Shown: positions 46,608 to 59,308 of the stretch, piece after piece
How positions within the stretch are numbered: position 1 is the stretch's first letter
Layout of the letters: each line of letters opens with the position of its first letter
Origin: Clonostachys chloroleuca
Lineage: Eukaryota; Ascomycota; Sordariomycetes; Hypocreales; Bionectriaceae
Assembly (NCBI GenBank): GCA_037952775.1
Contig: JBANAY010000004.1
Coordinates: forward strand, 7,626,001-7,690,000
Length of the DNA stretch: 64,000 bases
Reading direction: 5' to 3'
Made by a program: the position numbers and the translations under genes
The notes under the pieces: generated by a model
Seen by the model: the letters and a program-made list of their open reading frames with translations, nothing else
What the model was told of the DNA's origin: nothing
The model's database searches: none

Positions 46608-47000
46608 GACGCTTTGTGTAACAAGGGTGAAAGATGACACGAGTATTGGTCCTTCACATATTCTGCATATGTATTTACGAAGAAAGGTGGGCCGAGATCC
46701 AATTTATAGAATCAGACAGCCACTTCATCATGATCAACCCGTGATAAGGGTGGAGAGGAATGTTCACATCCGAGCCACTAGGCGGAATGTGGCAAGTAGG
46801 TGCGATCTCCCCCGCCATCGGAATTGTACTGAGACATCCGAGAGATAATCCTGTTACCCCGCAAGGGTCTTATCTGGAGCACGTCGACTGGGCCTCTGTC
46901 GTGTGATGTGATGATTCTTGGGCATCCCCGGCCTTAACCGATCAGTGTAAGAGGTAATCAGTCGACTAGTATCGCCTTGAGCGAATCGTGAGATCACGAA
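46608..47000. promoter_or_regulatory. Divergent promoter with GATA motifs, permease / regulator
   Basis: These 393 bases between two ATGs contain GATAA at 46743-46747 and 46844-46848 and its complement TTATC at 46870-46874. GATA clusters of this kind are the binding sites of AreA/Nit2-type nitrogen regulators. This suggests induction under nitrogen limitation (inference). Confidence 0.5.
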
Positions 47001-49021
47001 ATGGAGTCAGTTCCTGGGAGAGTGGTACATTCGAAATCACGCAACGGCTGTTTGCGATGCAAGGCCAAGAAGGTGAGGCCTCTCATTGACGTCCTTGATG
47101 GATGTATCCCATGCTCACAACGTATTGCCAGACAAAATGTGATGAGAGGAAGCCTGCTTGCGCCCGCTGCGAGAGTCGCGGGTTCCAATGCCCTGGTTAT
47201 GCACTGAATGTGCGATGGTCCCAAAAGCACCAAGGCCAAACCGAGAGACCATGTACCAGAGGGCAGAGGGTAACCAAGAGTCCGGAGCCGGTCTCTATCC
47301 GGAATATGCAGACTGAGCCTGTTGTTTCGGGACAGACCGCCCGTGCTGCCAGTGATACAGGCCCAGGCAGTCTGCATTCCGGGTCGCTGATCAACTCTCC
47401 TTCGCCTTGGGACTTCCTATTGCCGGATCAACTCTTTGATTTCCCGGCCTCTTCAGAGTCTTTTATGGTCTGTGACGAGCCTTCAGCTATAATATCAAAC
47501 AATGCCTTCTTAGGTTGTACTTCCGCAGACTCCGTATGGGGTACCACAAGTGACAGCTCAGCAGTTTCGTCTGCTGTTGAAACAATGTTCTCTCTAGGGC
47601 AAAGGCGCCTACCAGATCACAACCTAACTCTATCGACGCTCACCGAACGACCTACTTCCATGCAGTCTTCCTCTGGGATGCAACTTGATGTCAGCCGCAT
47701 AGCCCCAAGTCCGCCACGAGAGCTTAATCACATGCCCACTGTTCTCGCCGAGCATTTCTTTCGTGAGGTCATCACCCTGTATTGCACATGGGATAGCAAG
47801 TCAAATACAATGCGGAATATCGTTGAAAGAAAGTGGCAGTCATCAGGGGTTCTTCACCACACCATCCAGAGTATGGCCGCAGCATGCCTCTCGGAAGATT
47901 TCCCCCAGTTCGCGCCTATTGCAGCCAAAGAACACACAAATGCTCTTCAATACATTCATGATGTTTCATCACCATCATCCACACCAAATGAAGAAAAGCT
48001 TTTAGCGTCTACCATGCTGGGACATACGGCTAGCTGGCTCAATCCTCAAAACCTTGCTACGGACATGTTCAGAGTCAGCTGTGACATGGTTGGGAAACTC
48101 CCTGCAGATGGAGAAGATGCCGAGAGCAAATCATTCTTTAGCGACACCATGGATTACTGGGCAATGCTCTTGGTATTTTTGACGGACAGAAAGAACCTCG
48201 GCACCTATACGACTGAGTCAGAGGGACCAGCTTCGGCAACGTTAGATCCGTCTCAGCCCATCGAGCCCCATCCATATTCAGGCCTTTCAAGGGAGACGGT
48301 GAAGCTCCTTACAGATGTGGGAATGCTTATTTTCCAGTATCGAAAACACATTTCCAACGTAAAGTTCATGACCGAGAGGGATCTGGACGTCTTTCGACAG
48401 TCATTGCGGGACGCACGCCGATTTGAAAGGCGACTGCTCGCTCACCGCACACCTCACCTCTCGCTAGTCAAAGATACGGGGGATCCCAAGACCTCACTGG
48501 TCCATCTGCAACTGATTGACGAAGCCTACAGGTGCACGGGTTTGCTGCAGCTTTACCGCGTGTTCCCCGATTTACTGAATGAACGGTATGCTCCTTGGGA
48601 TGAGCAGCTTATTCTTCTACCAGTCCCCTCTGAAACAGTCCCCAGCGCTCAAGAGAGGCAGACTTGGTTGACCAAACTGGCCATTCATATCTTAAACATC
48701 CTCCGAGAGATACCTTTCGAGTCTCGGACCCGCAGCGTACAGCCCTTCATCATGGTTTCATCTGCAAGCGAGCTCAAACATGACGATTTGAGTTACGCGG
48801 ATGGTAATCTGGGTGTGAGTCAATTCTCGATCGAAGTGGCGCGCGCACGTAAATTCATCAGCTCTCGACTGGCAGCATATACTCATATTCTGTCTTTGCG
48901 CAAGATCAGAGTCATATTCGAGCTGATTCGGTCAATTTGGTCAGCGCTGGATGCCGGAGAGAAGGATGTGTATTGGTTGGACGTGGCTTATGAGAAGCAG
49001 CTTGGAACGATGATGGGATGA
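47001..49021 (+). CDS. Zn2Cys6 transcription factor, 2 exons
   Basis: Exons 47001-47072 and 47132-49021 (GTGAGG..CCAG) total 1962 bases, 653 residues. The intron falls inside the zinc cluster, a common position in this family: C17, C20, C27, C34, C37 and C44 (NGCLRCKAKKTKCDERKPAC). Residues about 215-640 match the fungal-specific regulatory domain of the type with HFFREVITLYCTWDSKSN, the N-terminal part of the domain in arginine/nitrogen-type regulators such as ARG81-like proteins. Nuclear. It is divergent from the permease and tail to tail with a FAD oxidase, so it likely controls uptake and oxidation of an amine or amino acid (inference). Confidence 0.92.
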
Positions 49022-49079
49022 GGGAAAAGGAGAAAACCAATTCGGTATCGAGTTAGGAAGTATATATGCAATTGCTATC

Positions 49080-50750
49080 CTATATCTTTGCCTGTCTAAT
49101 ACTATCAGGAAGTGGAATGCTAGAAAACTTCGATACTGTCTCCTCCGGTGTCAATGTGCTTTTGAGTCGGTCCTCCGTGAGGAGAAAGCATTGCGGAAAC
49201 CACTCACTCACGTCTTCCCCGAGCATGATTCGCACCAGGGCCTCTCCTGTTAGCCAGCATTTATCCATACCGTATCCGTTGAAACCGGCAGCAATCCACT
49301 GCTCGCTATCTGTCGCGCTATCCGTCAGAGACGCAGGTATCTTACCAACGACAGGAAGGTCATCTGCAGTATGGCCTTGGGTCCCAGACCAGATAGACTC
49401 GATTTCGGCTTTCTCCTCATTACCCCAGCCTTTGAGGAATAACTTTGGTAGGATCGTTGAAAGAGCGGCACGTGCTTCATCAGGTACGTATGTATCATCC
49501 GAGGTGAGAATGTTTTTGAGATACGCTGTCTCGTTTCCGATCCATATTCGTGAAGTCAAAGGGTTTTCTTGCAAATAATATAAGCCCGTGATGTATAAAC
49601 CGGTTCGTGTATCCAATGACGGCTTGTGCGAGAGGCTCCAAGATCTGGATCCTTTGCCGCTCTTGAGGAAGGGGCCAGGCTTCTGTACACTCATTGTCCC
49701 GCGGAAGGGATAGATGCGGCCAGCCAGTTTCGGTAGAAGATGAGTTGCATGTCCATTCGTGCAGTGAATGACACGCTTTGCTTTGATTGTTCCTCTGGGT
49801 GTCGTAATCCTGTATGGGTATTCATTGTCTTTCGCCAGATGCTGCACGGCCGTCGCAGGTGTGTGAGTTTCTATAGTCAACCTACTAGGGTGCTTCTTGA
49901 GTAAACGCTCGAAAATGCCAGTTATCAGTCTGTACGGCCAGACCGCACCAGCATTATGCTCAACCGCCCCGACACTGTTCTTGATATTCCACCTCTGCAA
50001 GGGTGATTAGCCCACGGCCCATGGTACATCAAACGTATATAGCTCATACCTCAGGAACTGCCTGCTTTTCGACAATGGTATGATATTTGTTATACTCCGT
50101 GACATTCTTTTGGAAGCTGAGAACCGAACGAGTTGCATCTGCCCAAGTCTCTTCGTCTCCCACTGCCATTACCTTCAAAACATCTCGCAACTGGCAATGG
50201 TCTTGGAACTCTTGGTCCATTCCCCGGACCATCTTCATGATTGCTTCAATGTTGAGAAGACTGAATCTCGTCACCTGTTTCGCAGCCTCAACCCCATGTT
50301 GTTCAGCCAACGGCCCGAACGTGTGCCCTGATGCTGTGACCAGGTGCCCGCCGTTGCGGCCTGTTGCGCCACTCACGAGAGTTCGCGCTTCTAGGACTGT
50401 CACATGGAGATCGCGTGTTGCCTGGTGTTCTAGGAGTGTCTTGGCGACGCTGCATCCTGTGATGCCTGAGCCGATAATAACAGCATCCGTAAACTCGGGA
50501 AGTGTCGTAGACTGGATAGATGCCACGGTAGGATGCTCTGGTATTTGCCAGGACGACACGGTTGGGTTGTTCCGAGGTAGGCCGGGATCTTCCAGGATGG
50601 CTTTGGAGATGTATTCCAGCATTGCAGCATTAGTTGAGTCTAATCGTACATTGCGACAGAAGTTAGCTGAAGACTCTAGAATTTCCAATACCAGCTAGGC
50701 TCACCTCGACGGGCTGACATATGCGCTGCCTTTTGGTCCGGGATCGTCAT
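49080..50750 (-). CDS. FAD-dependent amine/amino-acid oxidoreductase (DAO family), 3 exons
   Basis: Exons 50750-50705, 50666-50050 and 49994-49080 total 1578 bases, 525 residues. The FAD-binding motif is AVIIGSGITGCSVAKTLLE at about 83-101, with VLEARTLVSGATGRNGG following, as in DAO-family enzymes near bacterial OrdL/PuuB (gamma-glutamylputrescine oxidoreductase). The C-terminal half has the second nucleotide contact WIAAGFNGYGMDKCWLTGEAL. No secretion signal and no SKL-type peroxisomal end (it ends RQAKI). It probably oxidises a secondary amine or amino acid to imine plus H2O2. Its stop lies 58 bases from the stop of the Zn2Cys6 gene. Confidence 0.9.
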
Positions 50751-51162
50751 TGTCAGCGATAAGATTCTCCAGGTCGGAATCTCGTCTATTGATGCCAGAA
50801 GCAGACTTGGGCTGCAGGTTTAGTTGGCCGTTACGACGCCTTGAGATGAAGGAAGATACGGCTTTACACTTATTGAGTTTCGCCTATCAGTTCTTGGAAC
50901 CGCTGGTGCGGGGAATGACAAGAACTCGGAAACTCGCAATTTCCAAAGGTGGAAAGTCGATCCGAATAAATCCACTAGTCCTTCTGGGTGGAATCGGACA
51001 GAACAGCCCCGTTGCTAAGCTCGGATTCAAGAAGCAGTACGTGGGAGCAAATGGTCATTTCAACTGTGAACTGTGGAAGGGCGTACGGGTCGAAAGTCAC
51101 TGAATTCGAAATTCAATCACTGAAATCTATAGATATAGAAATAGGGCATTCAATGATCACGG
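50751..51162. other. Intergenic, oxidase promoter
   Basis: These 412 bases hold the oxidase promoter and the 3' side of the GNAT gene. An open plus-strand frame of about 117 codons shows no recognisable protein. Confidence 0.4.
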
Positions 51163-52045
51163 TCATCTCCCATCCCCGGGCTTAGCATGAGGCTCTCTCA
51201 TCATGGTAAAGAGCTTGATAGCAGCCCCATCATCATCGCAAATCATATCTTTGACAAATTTGAATCCCCAGCGCCCATATATAGCAATGTTCGGATCATC
51301 ACGACTTGATTCCAGGTAGCACTTCATATTTTCAGCATCAGCTTGGTCCGTGACCTGCTTCATCATAGCAGCTCCAACTCCCTTCCCCTGCGTTTCAGGC
51401 AGAACCACCATGATATTCAAAAAGTAGTACCCCCTTGGGTCATCCCATATTTCAGACTGGACCTTTGCTTGGGCATCCTTCCAGATATAATACCGCTGTA
51501 GGGGACAAATGGTTAGAGCTACGCCGCAAGAAGAGAAAACGAGGTACCATTTTACCTTGACGTTCAACCCGCCACGTCCATAGTATAGATTCATCCCTAC
51601 TTGGTTGAAATACAGCCTCCATCCTTCCAACCAGTCATTCCAGGTCGGTGGAGAGTTGGCTGGCTGTGGCCGCAACCACATGGCCACGCCTAAGACCTTG
51701 TCGTTGCCTTCTTCCTTGGCCACGTGGAATATGCCGTTTCGCATACCCCATCTCATGCGTATCCCAAGAGAAGTCGCGTTACGCTGTTGATTGAACTGCA
51801 AGATTATGGTGATTAGTGACCAATCTCTTCATGCGATGCCGAATGTATTACCTTGGAGTGGTCATAGACCCATTCATTGTAGGGATCATTTTGGAAGGCA
51901 TCTCTAACTGTGAGTCAGCACTGATTCACGCGCAAGAAGAGCTGTGTCTACTCCCTCCGCGGTGAATAATGAAATATACATACTGTACAGCCGCAACAGC
52001 ACCAGGGATGTCGGCCTCGGTGAGATTGGAAATTTTGATGACCAT
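51163..52045 (-). CDS. GNAT-family N-acetyltransferase, 4 exons
   Basis: Exons 52045-51984, 51903-51852, 51795-51556 and 51495-51163 total 687 bases, 228 residues, closing in frame. The N-terminus MVIKISNLTEADIPGAVAAVQ and then DAFQNDPYNEWVYD is typical of fungal acetyltransferases of this type. The acetyl-CoA loop is VVLPETQGKGVGAAMM (Q-x-x-G-x-G/A), followed by CYLESSRDDPNIAIYGRWGF, a conserved region in motif B. Intracellular. It may acetylate a small amine; the substrate is unknown. It is on the same strand as the FAD oxidase, 412 bases upstream, and could belong to the same catabolic group (inference). Confidence 0.9.
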
Positions 52046-52732
52046 TTCAGGCTGCCACGAGGTGATGTTGGTAGGAGCAAATGCCTCAGAATATGCACTA
52101 TGCGACAATATCGGCGATACTACAGGACGATATATTCCGTAACAAGGTAGTGAATTCTTGTCATGTGGTTTCCTGCCAGGATCAATCTCAGGATGATGTC
52201 CCTGCAATGCTGAGGGGAACAAGTATCACGCATCCGTCCACAGCTCGCATAAACTTTCCCAGTTTGGCAAGTCTGTCCCCTTAAGCCTGGTTGGACAGAC
52301 TCTGCTCCAGCAAAATCCCAAGTTGGGCCACTGGCAGCGGCCGAGCACAAGGAGGGGTCACTGAAAGTTAAAGCCGATAACAATCACAATGGAGACTGAT
52401 CTTGCTCTCTTATTCGATGGGCGGCTGGTGGCAAGACAAGGGGGGTATCAGAGCCAACGCATGCACGATCTTGAGGGCTGAAACGAGTGGAATTGTCTGC
52501 CATGCATCTCCTGACCCCTTCGCTTGTAGCATTCAACGCAGATTAGACGCAGCTGTTCGTTAATGATTTCATTGCATGTTCCTGCAACTTCTGACACAGC
52601 CAGCTATGCCCCAATTGACCGCAGCCCTGTGCACTACCCAACTCCAAAGAAGGGCCTGTGATACGTCCTGTTTGAACCAACACCAAGTCATACATTATTA
52701 AAAGTTAGTTATAATCCGACCATGGAAACTTC
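52046..52732. other. Intergenic region
   Basis: A stretch of 687 bases, promoter of the GNAT gene and 3' side of the second SAT4-type gene. Short frames only. Confidence 0.45.
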
Positions 52733-54237
52733 TCATCGAACAATTAGGCCGCTTGCCTCCCCATCCTTCTTCGTATCCTCATACGTGATTGTTATCTCGT
52801 TGACCCTGACAATATTGCCACTCCCTTGTAGCAGAATCGTCTCGTCGCTGTCGTTCTTGATCGTGGTCTTGGTCATGGTGCCCGCGATGGCCTCGACGTC
52901 GTCCTTGTCGCTACGGCTGGTGAATGTGTTCGTCTTTTTACTGCCGGTCTTCTTGCTACGAGAATATGAGCTAAGCTGGTAAGGACCAGTACCTCCGTAG
53001 CCCGAGGAGTTGTGCTGCTGGTAGCCGCCGCCCGAGCTCGAGTCGTGGCCGCGCAATTTGTTCCATAGAGGACGGAATGACCCAATCGTGACGCATACGA
53101 TGGTTGTCGAGACTTCGGTAAATGTCCACATGTAGTTGTCGGGCATGGCATCTATTGAGAACTAATGGTTAATCTTGACAACAAACAATGTATCGCTCAG
53201 GTGGGTGGCTTGGCGTACAAAGATAATCGTCAGTCTGATTCAGAGCCCCAAGTCCAGAGGTTCGGATGACACCGCAATTCCAGCACTGTTTATGAGGAGT
53301 ATTTGTCAGTATGTCATTATGCGACGAGGATGGACGACAGAAAATAACCTACAAAACGCCGAGACTGAGAGATATGCAGATAGTAATGCGCTCTTTTCTC
53401 TTCATGTTGAGATTGCGGAGAGCGATCCATGGGAATCCAGCCAGAACGAAATCCAAGAATGCGGCGTATGCTATTCAGAATGATATTGGTTAGATTGCTT
53501 GTCCGCATACATCCATGCTGTTAAAGTGATAAGAAGAGCCCACTTACAACAGTCAACAAAGGCGAGGATTGTGAGGTTAATGTGGCAGACCTTCTTGTCT
53601 GCCAAGAGCGGATTCCAAATAGACTCAACAGGTGAGCACTGAGCAAACACAGCACTACTGAGAATAAGACTCAAGAGCATCATTGAACCAATGCAGAACC
53701 ACAGAAACCACCGTTGCCTTGCTCGGGTTGACAAAAGTCAGCGAGAGAATACTTGATCGATGAGCACATCAGCATCAGAGGGAAGGGAGCCTACCAAGTA
53801 GCAGTCACAATGCGGAGCAAGAAAGTAGCTACGACGACCTTGCACATTCCGATAGCGAGAGACGCAATGACCTGTGCGCACGTAATATAAAATACGCCGT
53901 CTGCGAACTGCTCCGTTGTGAGGTCGGCGCGATGCTGGCCCATCCCATGGCCCACGCCCACGGAGGTCAAGGCGCCGAAAATTACCATCAGAAGCTATAT
54001 GGTTGATACAGTTAGATTTTTGAACCCAGATACTTCGTCTATGTGTTAGAATCAGGATGCATGAGATAGACCAACCCAAGTGACGATGAGCCAATAATCA
54101 TCCCATCCAACTTTTCCCCTAATGAAATGTCGAGTGTAAAATCGCAGACCGATTAAGATCAGGGTCAAGAAGTTCTCGCCCCAGATGACAGCGAGAACCG
54201 TTCCGCCTCTCCCTCCTATCCCAGCTGATTGTGTCAT
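52733..54237 (-). CDS. SAT4/rhodopsin-like membrane protein, 6 exons, one frameshift
   Basis: Exons 54237-54076, 53994-53795, 53717-53548, 53470-53353, 53285-53219 and 53151-52733 sum to 1136 bases, one short of 379 codons. The family pattern is clear: LRFYTRHFIRGKVGWDDYWL near residue 32, HGMGQH, FYITCAQVIASLAIGMCKVVVATFLLRI, CHINLTILAFVDCCS, then RNLNMKRKERITICISLSLG. In the short fifth exon one base is missing near 53276; adding it gives FAGICGVIRTSG, the normal seventh-helix region. A Gly/Ser/Tyr-rich cytosolic tail of about 110 residues follows. Second member of this family in the window, not adjacent to the first. The ligand is unknown. Confidence 0.82.
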
Positions 54238-56852
54238 GTTGATGTTGTCGAACCGCTTGTTTTTCTGAGAAGAGAGAGGATAAAGAAACAAAGGGGGATC
54301 TGATGCGGGGATGGTTCAGTCGGCCCTGTACTGAGACCAATGTAGCTTGTGGTTGATCTCACACTTTCCCGTCTTTCAGCCGATATGGTGTAACAGGTCC
54401 CTTCACAACTACGATCATAGCAAGGAGAGTATCCCGATCGAGTGGAGTTGGAACTCGGCCACGAGGTGAATAAAAAGAAAAGAAAGTTCCCCGGAAAGGG
54501 CCAGAAAAGAAGACATCGGAATCATGCATGTATAGATGAATGAATGATCGCCACAAATATTCATCGCGCCGCCCATTCACCTGGAGACTAGAGCACAAGC
54601 TAGCTAGGAACATGCATGGAGGACTTTCAGCTTCCACATGTTGGTGGGCGACATCCGATGCTTCGCATCTCACGTCCAGGGGCTTAGCGGCGCCTCTCAC
54701 TCCATGCCATGCCAAATTTATGCCACTGTACCCTGTGCCGAGAAACACCTCGGCATTGATTGTAGTAATATTAAAAGCTGAGCTTCGGACAGCTGCTACC
54801 GAGATTATCTCGGCGGCTGTCGTCTTAGTTCGACACCGTCAGTAATGAGTGACTGCAGGAAGTAGTAGACTGCTTCTTGGAGACGTTAGACAACTGTCGA
54901 TCAAGTCCAGACCTGGTAAAGGCAAGCCTGACTGGTGAAAATGCGTGATCAGATATGCAAGTCCGTTGGTCTTGCCAATAAATATCGGAAGCAGCCTCGT
55001 GGCCCCCCGGGGGAATGGGGCTAACAGGAGTGATCTGCAGCTAGCACCCTCTGCATTCACAGAAATGTGCAGATCCTGAAATTCCGAATGCTTCAGTAGC
55101 GTAGGGCCAGAGCCAACCATGAGACCAGTCAGAAATAAAAAGACGCCATCAATTGGCCACAGGAGGCCGCTTGTGTGTCCGCGGTTGCTAGCGCTGCTGC
55201 ACATAACTTGGTTTTGGCTACGCCATGACTCGACCTAGTTGACTCTTCAGCAAAAGCCCCGAAACTTGAAAACCAGAGCGAGCTAACGGTAAGTACGATC
55301 AGGTTGCTTGTGGGTGTCCGGCAAGTCCCCTAAAAAGGACTTTCCGGGGAAGCCCCTGAGCTGAGCCATGCGAATAGCCGCATCTGCATGTACTTTCCGG
55401 CATGATATTACCACGATGTTCCCGGCACATCTTTGCGCAAGAGGGTTGAATGGGTGGCCTCATTTAAGAGACGGGATGGCATCCTATCAAGGATTAAAAT
55501 AGTTATTCTCATCCCAATGCATTACCCTTAAGTTAATAAGTATGTTCACAGCACACTACTGAAGAAACTACTCTGCAGCAGGTAACCTTCTCGCAGGTAA
55601 ATCTCCTCTTCTCCAATCTGGATGTCTACATGATCCATTCCATCTCTCGTACATTTGAGGCTTGGACTGATCGTCATGCCAAAATTTCGCAGACGGCTGC
55701 TTCATGGTGAGACAACCACATTTTCAATCTACTCAATCTATGACAGAATAGCTCCCTCCAATTCCCAATTAAGAAAAGATGTAAGAATTTGACCCAACGG
55801 CCTCAATGCGAGCAATCAAGCATGAGTCCAGTGGCTTAACATCCTCGTCAATAGACGACCGGTTCGCCAAACGATGCAATCGAGCCTCTATTCAAGGCTC
55901 CAGGGCTAACTTTGCATAGAGATCGTACTTCACATGTCGTAAATGTGCAAGGGCGATCAGGTGGAGATTGCATCAAGCACGATAATCTCATCCGTAGCCC
56001 TGGGATGCTCCCCAGATCCCCATCGACCCAGTCGAACAACCCTAATCTTAGCTAGTCTCTTCATGGGTCGCGCATTTGCTCCAGGGCCATCCCAGGAACC
56101 AAAGAGGGGCAAACGAATGGCGAAAGATCTCCGCCAGCCTACTCCCTTGCTCGCCATCGACCATCGCCAGGAGGAAATGGCCTGTCAGTACGCAACGCTA
56201 TCGACTCTTTGGGGAGAAGCCGACAAATGCCAGGGACGTTCGGGCGATGGATGGTGGTGCCTAATACCGCCTGGTATTTCCAAACTATTCAATCAATCAT
56301 AGCTCGGCGACTCTCGGAAATCGCTCATACAGGCTAGCTTTGAATTGGCGTTGTGGCAGGACTCTCGCAGGCTCAGCCTTTACCATACCATATCTTCCGT
56401 GATATTCGACTTCAATCCTTTCAGTCACGGAGAATTTTTAAAAGTTCCTCGCCCAAGAATCGTTAAAAAAGGTTCTCTGGAAGTGTAAATGAGCCATCAC
56501 AAGACCCAGGGTAATAAAGTTTAGGTAGCTCCCAATCACAATGAAGATTCGTTATCAAGACTATTCGGATAGGAATTTTCCAATGCTCGTGGTTCTTCTT
56601 TAGCCTCGCCTGTCTCCTCATAACAAATTAGTCTCCGCGTGATTGAAAATCTCTTGCACTTAGCACTTTGAAACAGTTGATGCTCTGTCCCCTGCATACG
56701 GATATCACTTGTGCGGAGTTCCCATGTTCTCGACAGTTGAATATGTATGAATCATAGTCATGTTCTTACGTCTTCTTCTATGCTCGGAATATACAAGTGG
56801 TCCTGTTTTTCTTCAATTTACGATTTCTTTTGACTTCATTTCCCCCTCCTGC
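54238..56852. other. Long intergenic region
   Basis: About 2.6 kb with no supported gene. Frames of 119-129 codons at 54359-54748 (-), 54839-55204 (-) and 55943-56302 (+) lack recognisable domains and look non-coding. The right 150 bases are probably the 3' UTR of the transketolase gene. Confidence 0.45.
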
Positions 56853-59308
56853 TTAATGCTCAAATCCAACACCCAGAGGACCATTCAGATCCCTAAAGTC
56901 GCCACGCAGGACCTCAATACCCTCTCGCCTAACCTCCTCAACAAGATCCTTAACCTTGGGTGCCATCCTGGCCGGGACGTAACCAAAGTACTCATAAGCA
57001 GCCTTGGACGGCAAGCTCTTTCCGAATCGGCGCATAGAGAAGGACGCATCGGCGTAACGCTCCCATCCATTAGCAGCGTACGCCTCAATCACCACGGTCG
57101 GCTTGCCGGAGCGGGGCTTAAGGACCGACTGCTTGTATTGGCGGGACTGCTGCTCGAAGAGTCTGGGGCAGGGGAAGGAGACGACGCGGGCTTTGATTCC
57201 GTATTCGCTGGCAAGGAGATCGCGGGTCTCCATTGTGTAGCCCATCTCGGAGCCAACACCGATGAGAGTGACGTCGAAGTCTTCAGACTCGGCGAAGACG
57301 TAAGCGCCGCTGGCGACACCTTCGCGGGACGAGTTCTGTGGGAATTGGGTCAGGTTCTGGCGAGAGAGGGAGATGATGGTAGGGGTCTCGGTGGCCTGGA
57401 TCGCAGCGAGGAAGGCTCCTGCGACCTCCTCGGAGTCACATGGGCGGATGTAAAGCAGGTTGGGCATGGCGCGATAGAGGGCAGGAAGGGCGATGGGCTG
57501 ATGGGTAGGCCCATCTTCTCCGGTGCCTATGCTGTCATGGGTGGCGATGTGGATCTGCTGAAGGCCCTGGAGGGCAGCCATGCGAACGGCCGGCGCAGCA
57601 TAGAGGTAGAACATGAAGAAAGAGGAAGTGACGGGGAGGAAAGTTCCCTTCCTGAAGGCGGCCAGACCGTTTGAGATGGCGCACATGGCGTGCTCGCGGA
57701 TTCCGTAGTGGATGTATCGGCCGCTGTAGTCACCATTGAGGCCACAGGCGGTCTTGAGATTGGGCTATTGACATTGTGTTAGGGACTGATGGCAGATTTC
57801 AATTGCTGAAGTACTCACAGATTGGAAGTCGACCTTCTGGTTGAAGGCTACATTGCAAGATGGCGTGAGATCAGCCGTACCAATCAGGAAGTTGCGCATC
57901 CTCTCGCCGAGAGGGTTGGTGATAAGTCCAGCAGACTTCCTGGTTGCAACTGGTTCCTTGGGGAGCTGCTCAGATGTAGGAATGCACTTGGTCCAGTCGT
58001 CCGGCATCCTGCCAGCGACACGGAGCTGGAACTCGGTCCCGAGCTCGGGATTCTGCTGCACATACTTGCTAACGGATGCGTTCCACTCGGCCTCGTACTC
58101 CTTACCACGGGGACCTACGTCTTTGAAGAAGTCGTAGACATCCTGGGGAATCTGGTAAAACTCCTCCGGGTTGAGGCCGAAGGAGGTCTTAATGCTGGCA
58201 ATATCATCGACACCCAAAGCAGCACCATGGGTCTTGGCACTGCCAGCCTTGTCAGAGCCGAATCCGATAGTTGTCCGGATGTTAATAAACGTCGGCTTCT
58301 CAGTAGACTGGCGCGCAGCAATGAGGGCATTAGTGATGGCTAGTAGTGAGAATTAGTATAGATCTTTGGAACTTCATTTTCTGTGCAGGGGGGGGCCTTA
58401 CCCTCAATATCTGAGTCTCCGTTGGCCACATCAATGACATTCCATCCCGTGGCCCTCATCTTGGCGTTCATATCTTCGGTGTTGGCAACATCAGCAGTTC
58501 CGTCGCAGGTGATATTGTTGTTATCATAGATCACGCAAAGGTTGTTCAACCTCCAATGGCCTGCGAGAGAAACGGCCTCAAGACCAACACCCTCCTGGAG
58601 GCAAGCATCACCAATCATACACCAGGTCATGTTGTTGACAACTTCAATACCGTCCTTATTATAAGTAGCTGCCAGGTTCTTGGTGGCTATGGCAAGACCG
58701 ACAGCATTAGCAACACCCTGACCGAGGGGTCCGGTAGTAACCTCGACACCCTCATTCTCAATCTCGGGGTGTCCAGGGCAAATCGAATCTGTGCGGCTGG
58801 AGTGATATGATTTAAGCTGTTCGAGAGTCATGCTCTTGACACCAATAAGGTGCATGAAGAGGTATTGCCATAGACAGGCGTGACCTGAACCATCTTTGTT
58901 AGGTGGGCTTCCAAAATTTTGAGACCTGAGATGGCTTACCGTTGGATAAAACAAAACGGTCACGGTTGAAGTATTCGCAGTTCTGTGGCGAGTACCTCAT
59001 GACATATTTGTAAAGGGAAACACCAATGGCAGCCATTCCCATGGCAGAGCTGTTTCTCTCCCGGTTAGCAATGCTCGTGACCGTTGGTGCTTAAATGGCT
59101 TGAAATCAGAGAATGCATACCCGGGATGTCCACCATTGAATTGCTGGCAAAGATCCGCAATGAAAGCGCGGAAGACTTTAAGGACTCTGTCATGCGTCTC
59201 AGTGCTCTCAAACTTGATGCCCGAGGCTACGGCAGATTTGGCGCCCTTAAGAGGGTTGACGGGCAAAGATTCTGCTACCTTGCCGAGAACTTCCAGTGAG
59301 GGCGCCAT
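56853..59308 (-). CDS. Transketolase-family enzyme, dihydroxyacetone-synthase-like, 5 exons
   Basis: Exons 59308-59121, 59049-58940, 58884-58402, 58339-57819 and 57764-56853 total 2214 bases, 737 residues. The thiamine diphosphate half (1-400) has FNGGHPGSAMGMAAIG, CPGHPEIENEGVEVTTGPLGQG and MIGDACLQEGVGLEAVSLAGHWRL. The Ala in GDA (canonical GDG), YDNNNITCDG and ANTEDMNAKMRATGWN recall dihydroxyacetone synthases (formaldehyde plus xylulose 5-phosphate) rather than the housekeeping transketolase, which has GDG and YDDN. The pyrimidine-binding domain follows (GIREHAMCAISNGLA, THDSIGTGEDGPTHQP), then the C-terminal domain. It ends GVGFEH, so no SKL-type peroxisomal signal. The exact reaction (pentose phosphate or formaldehyde transfer) is not certain. 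Confidence 0.93.

Noticed and set aside
54359..56302. Frames of 119-129 codons in the long intergenic region
   Set aside because: No domain, no signal peptide, no splice extension and an odd composition; not supported as genes.
56760..57674. 304-codon plus-strand frame
   Set aside because: It lies antisense to the last transketolase exon, whose protein is strongly conserved; it is a shadow frame.
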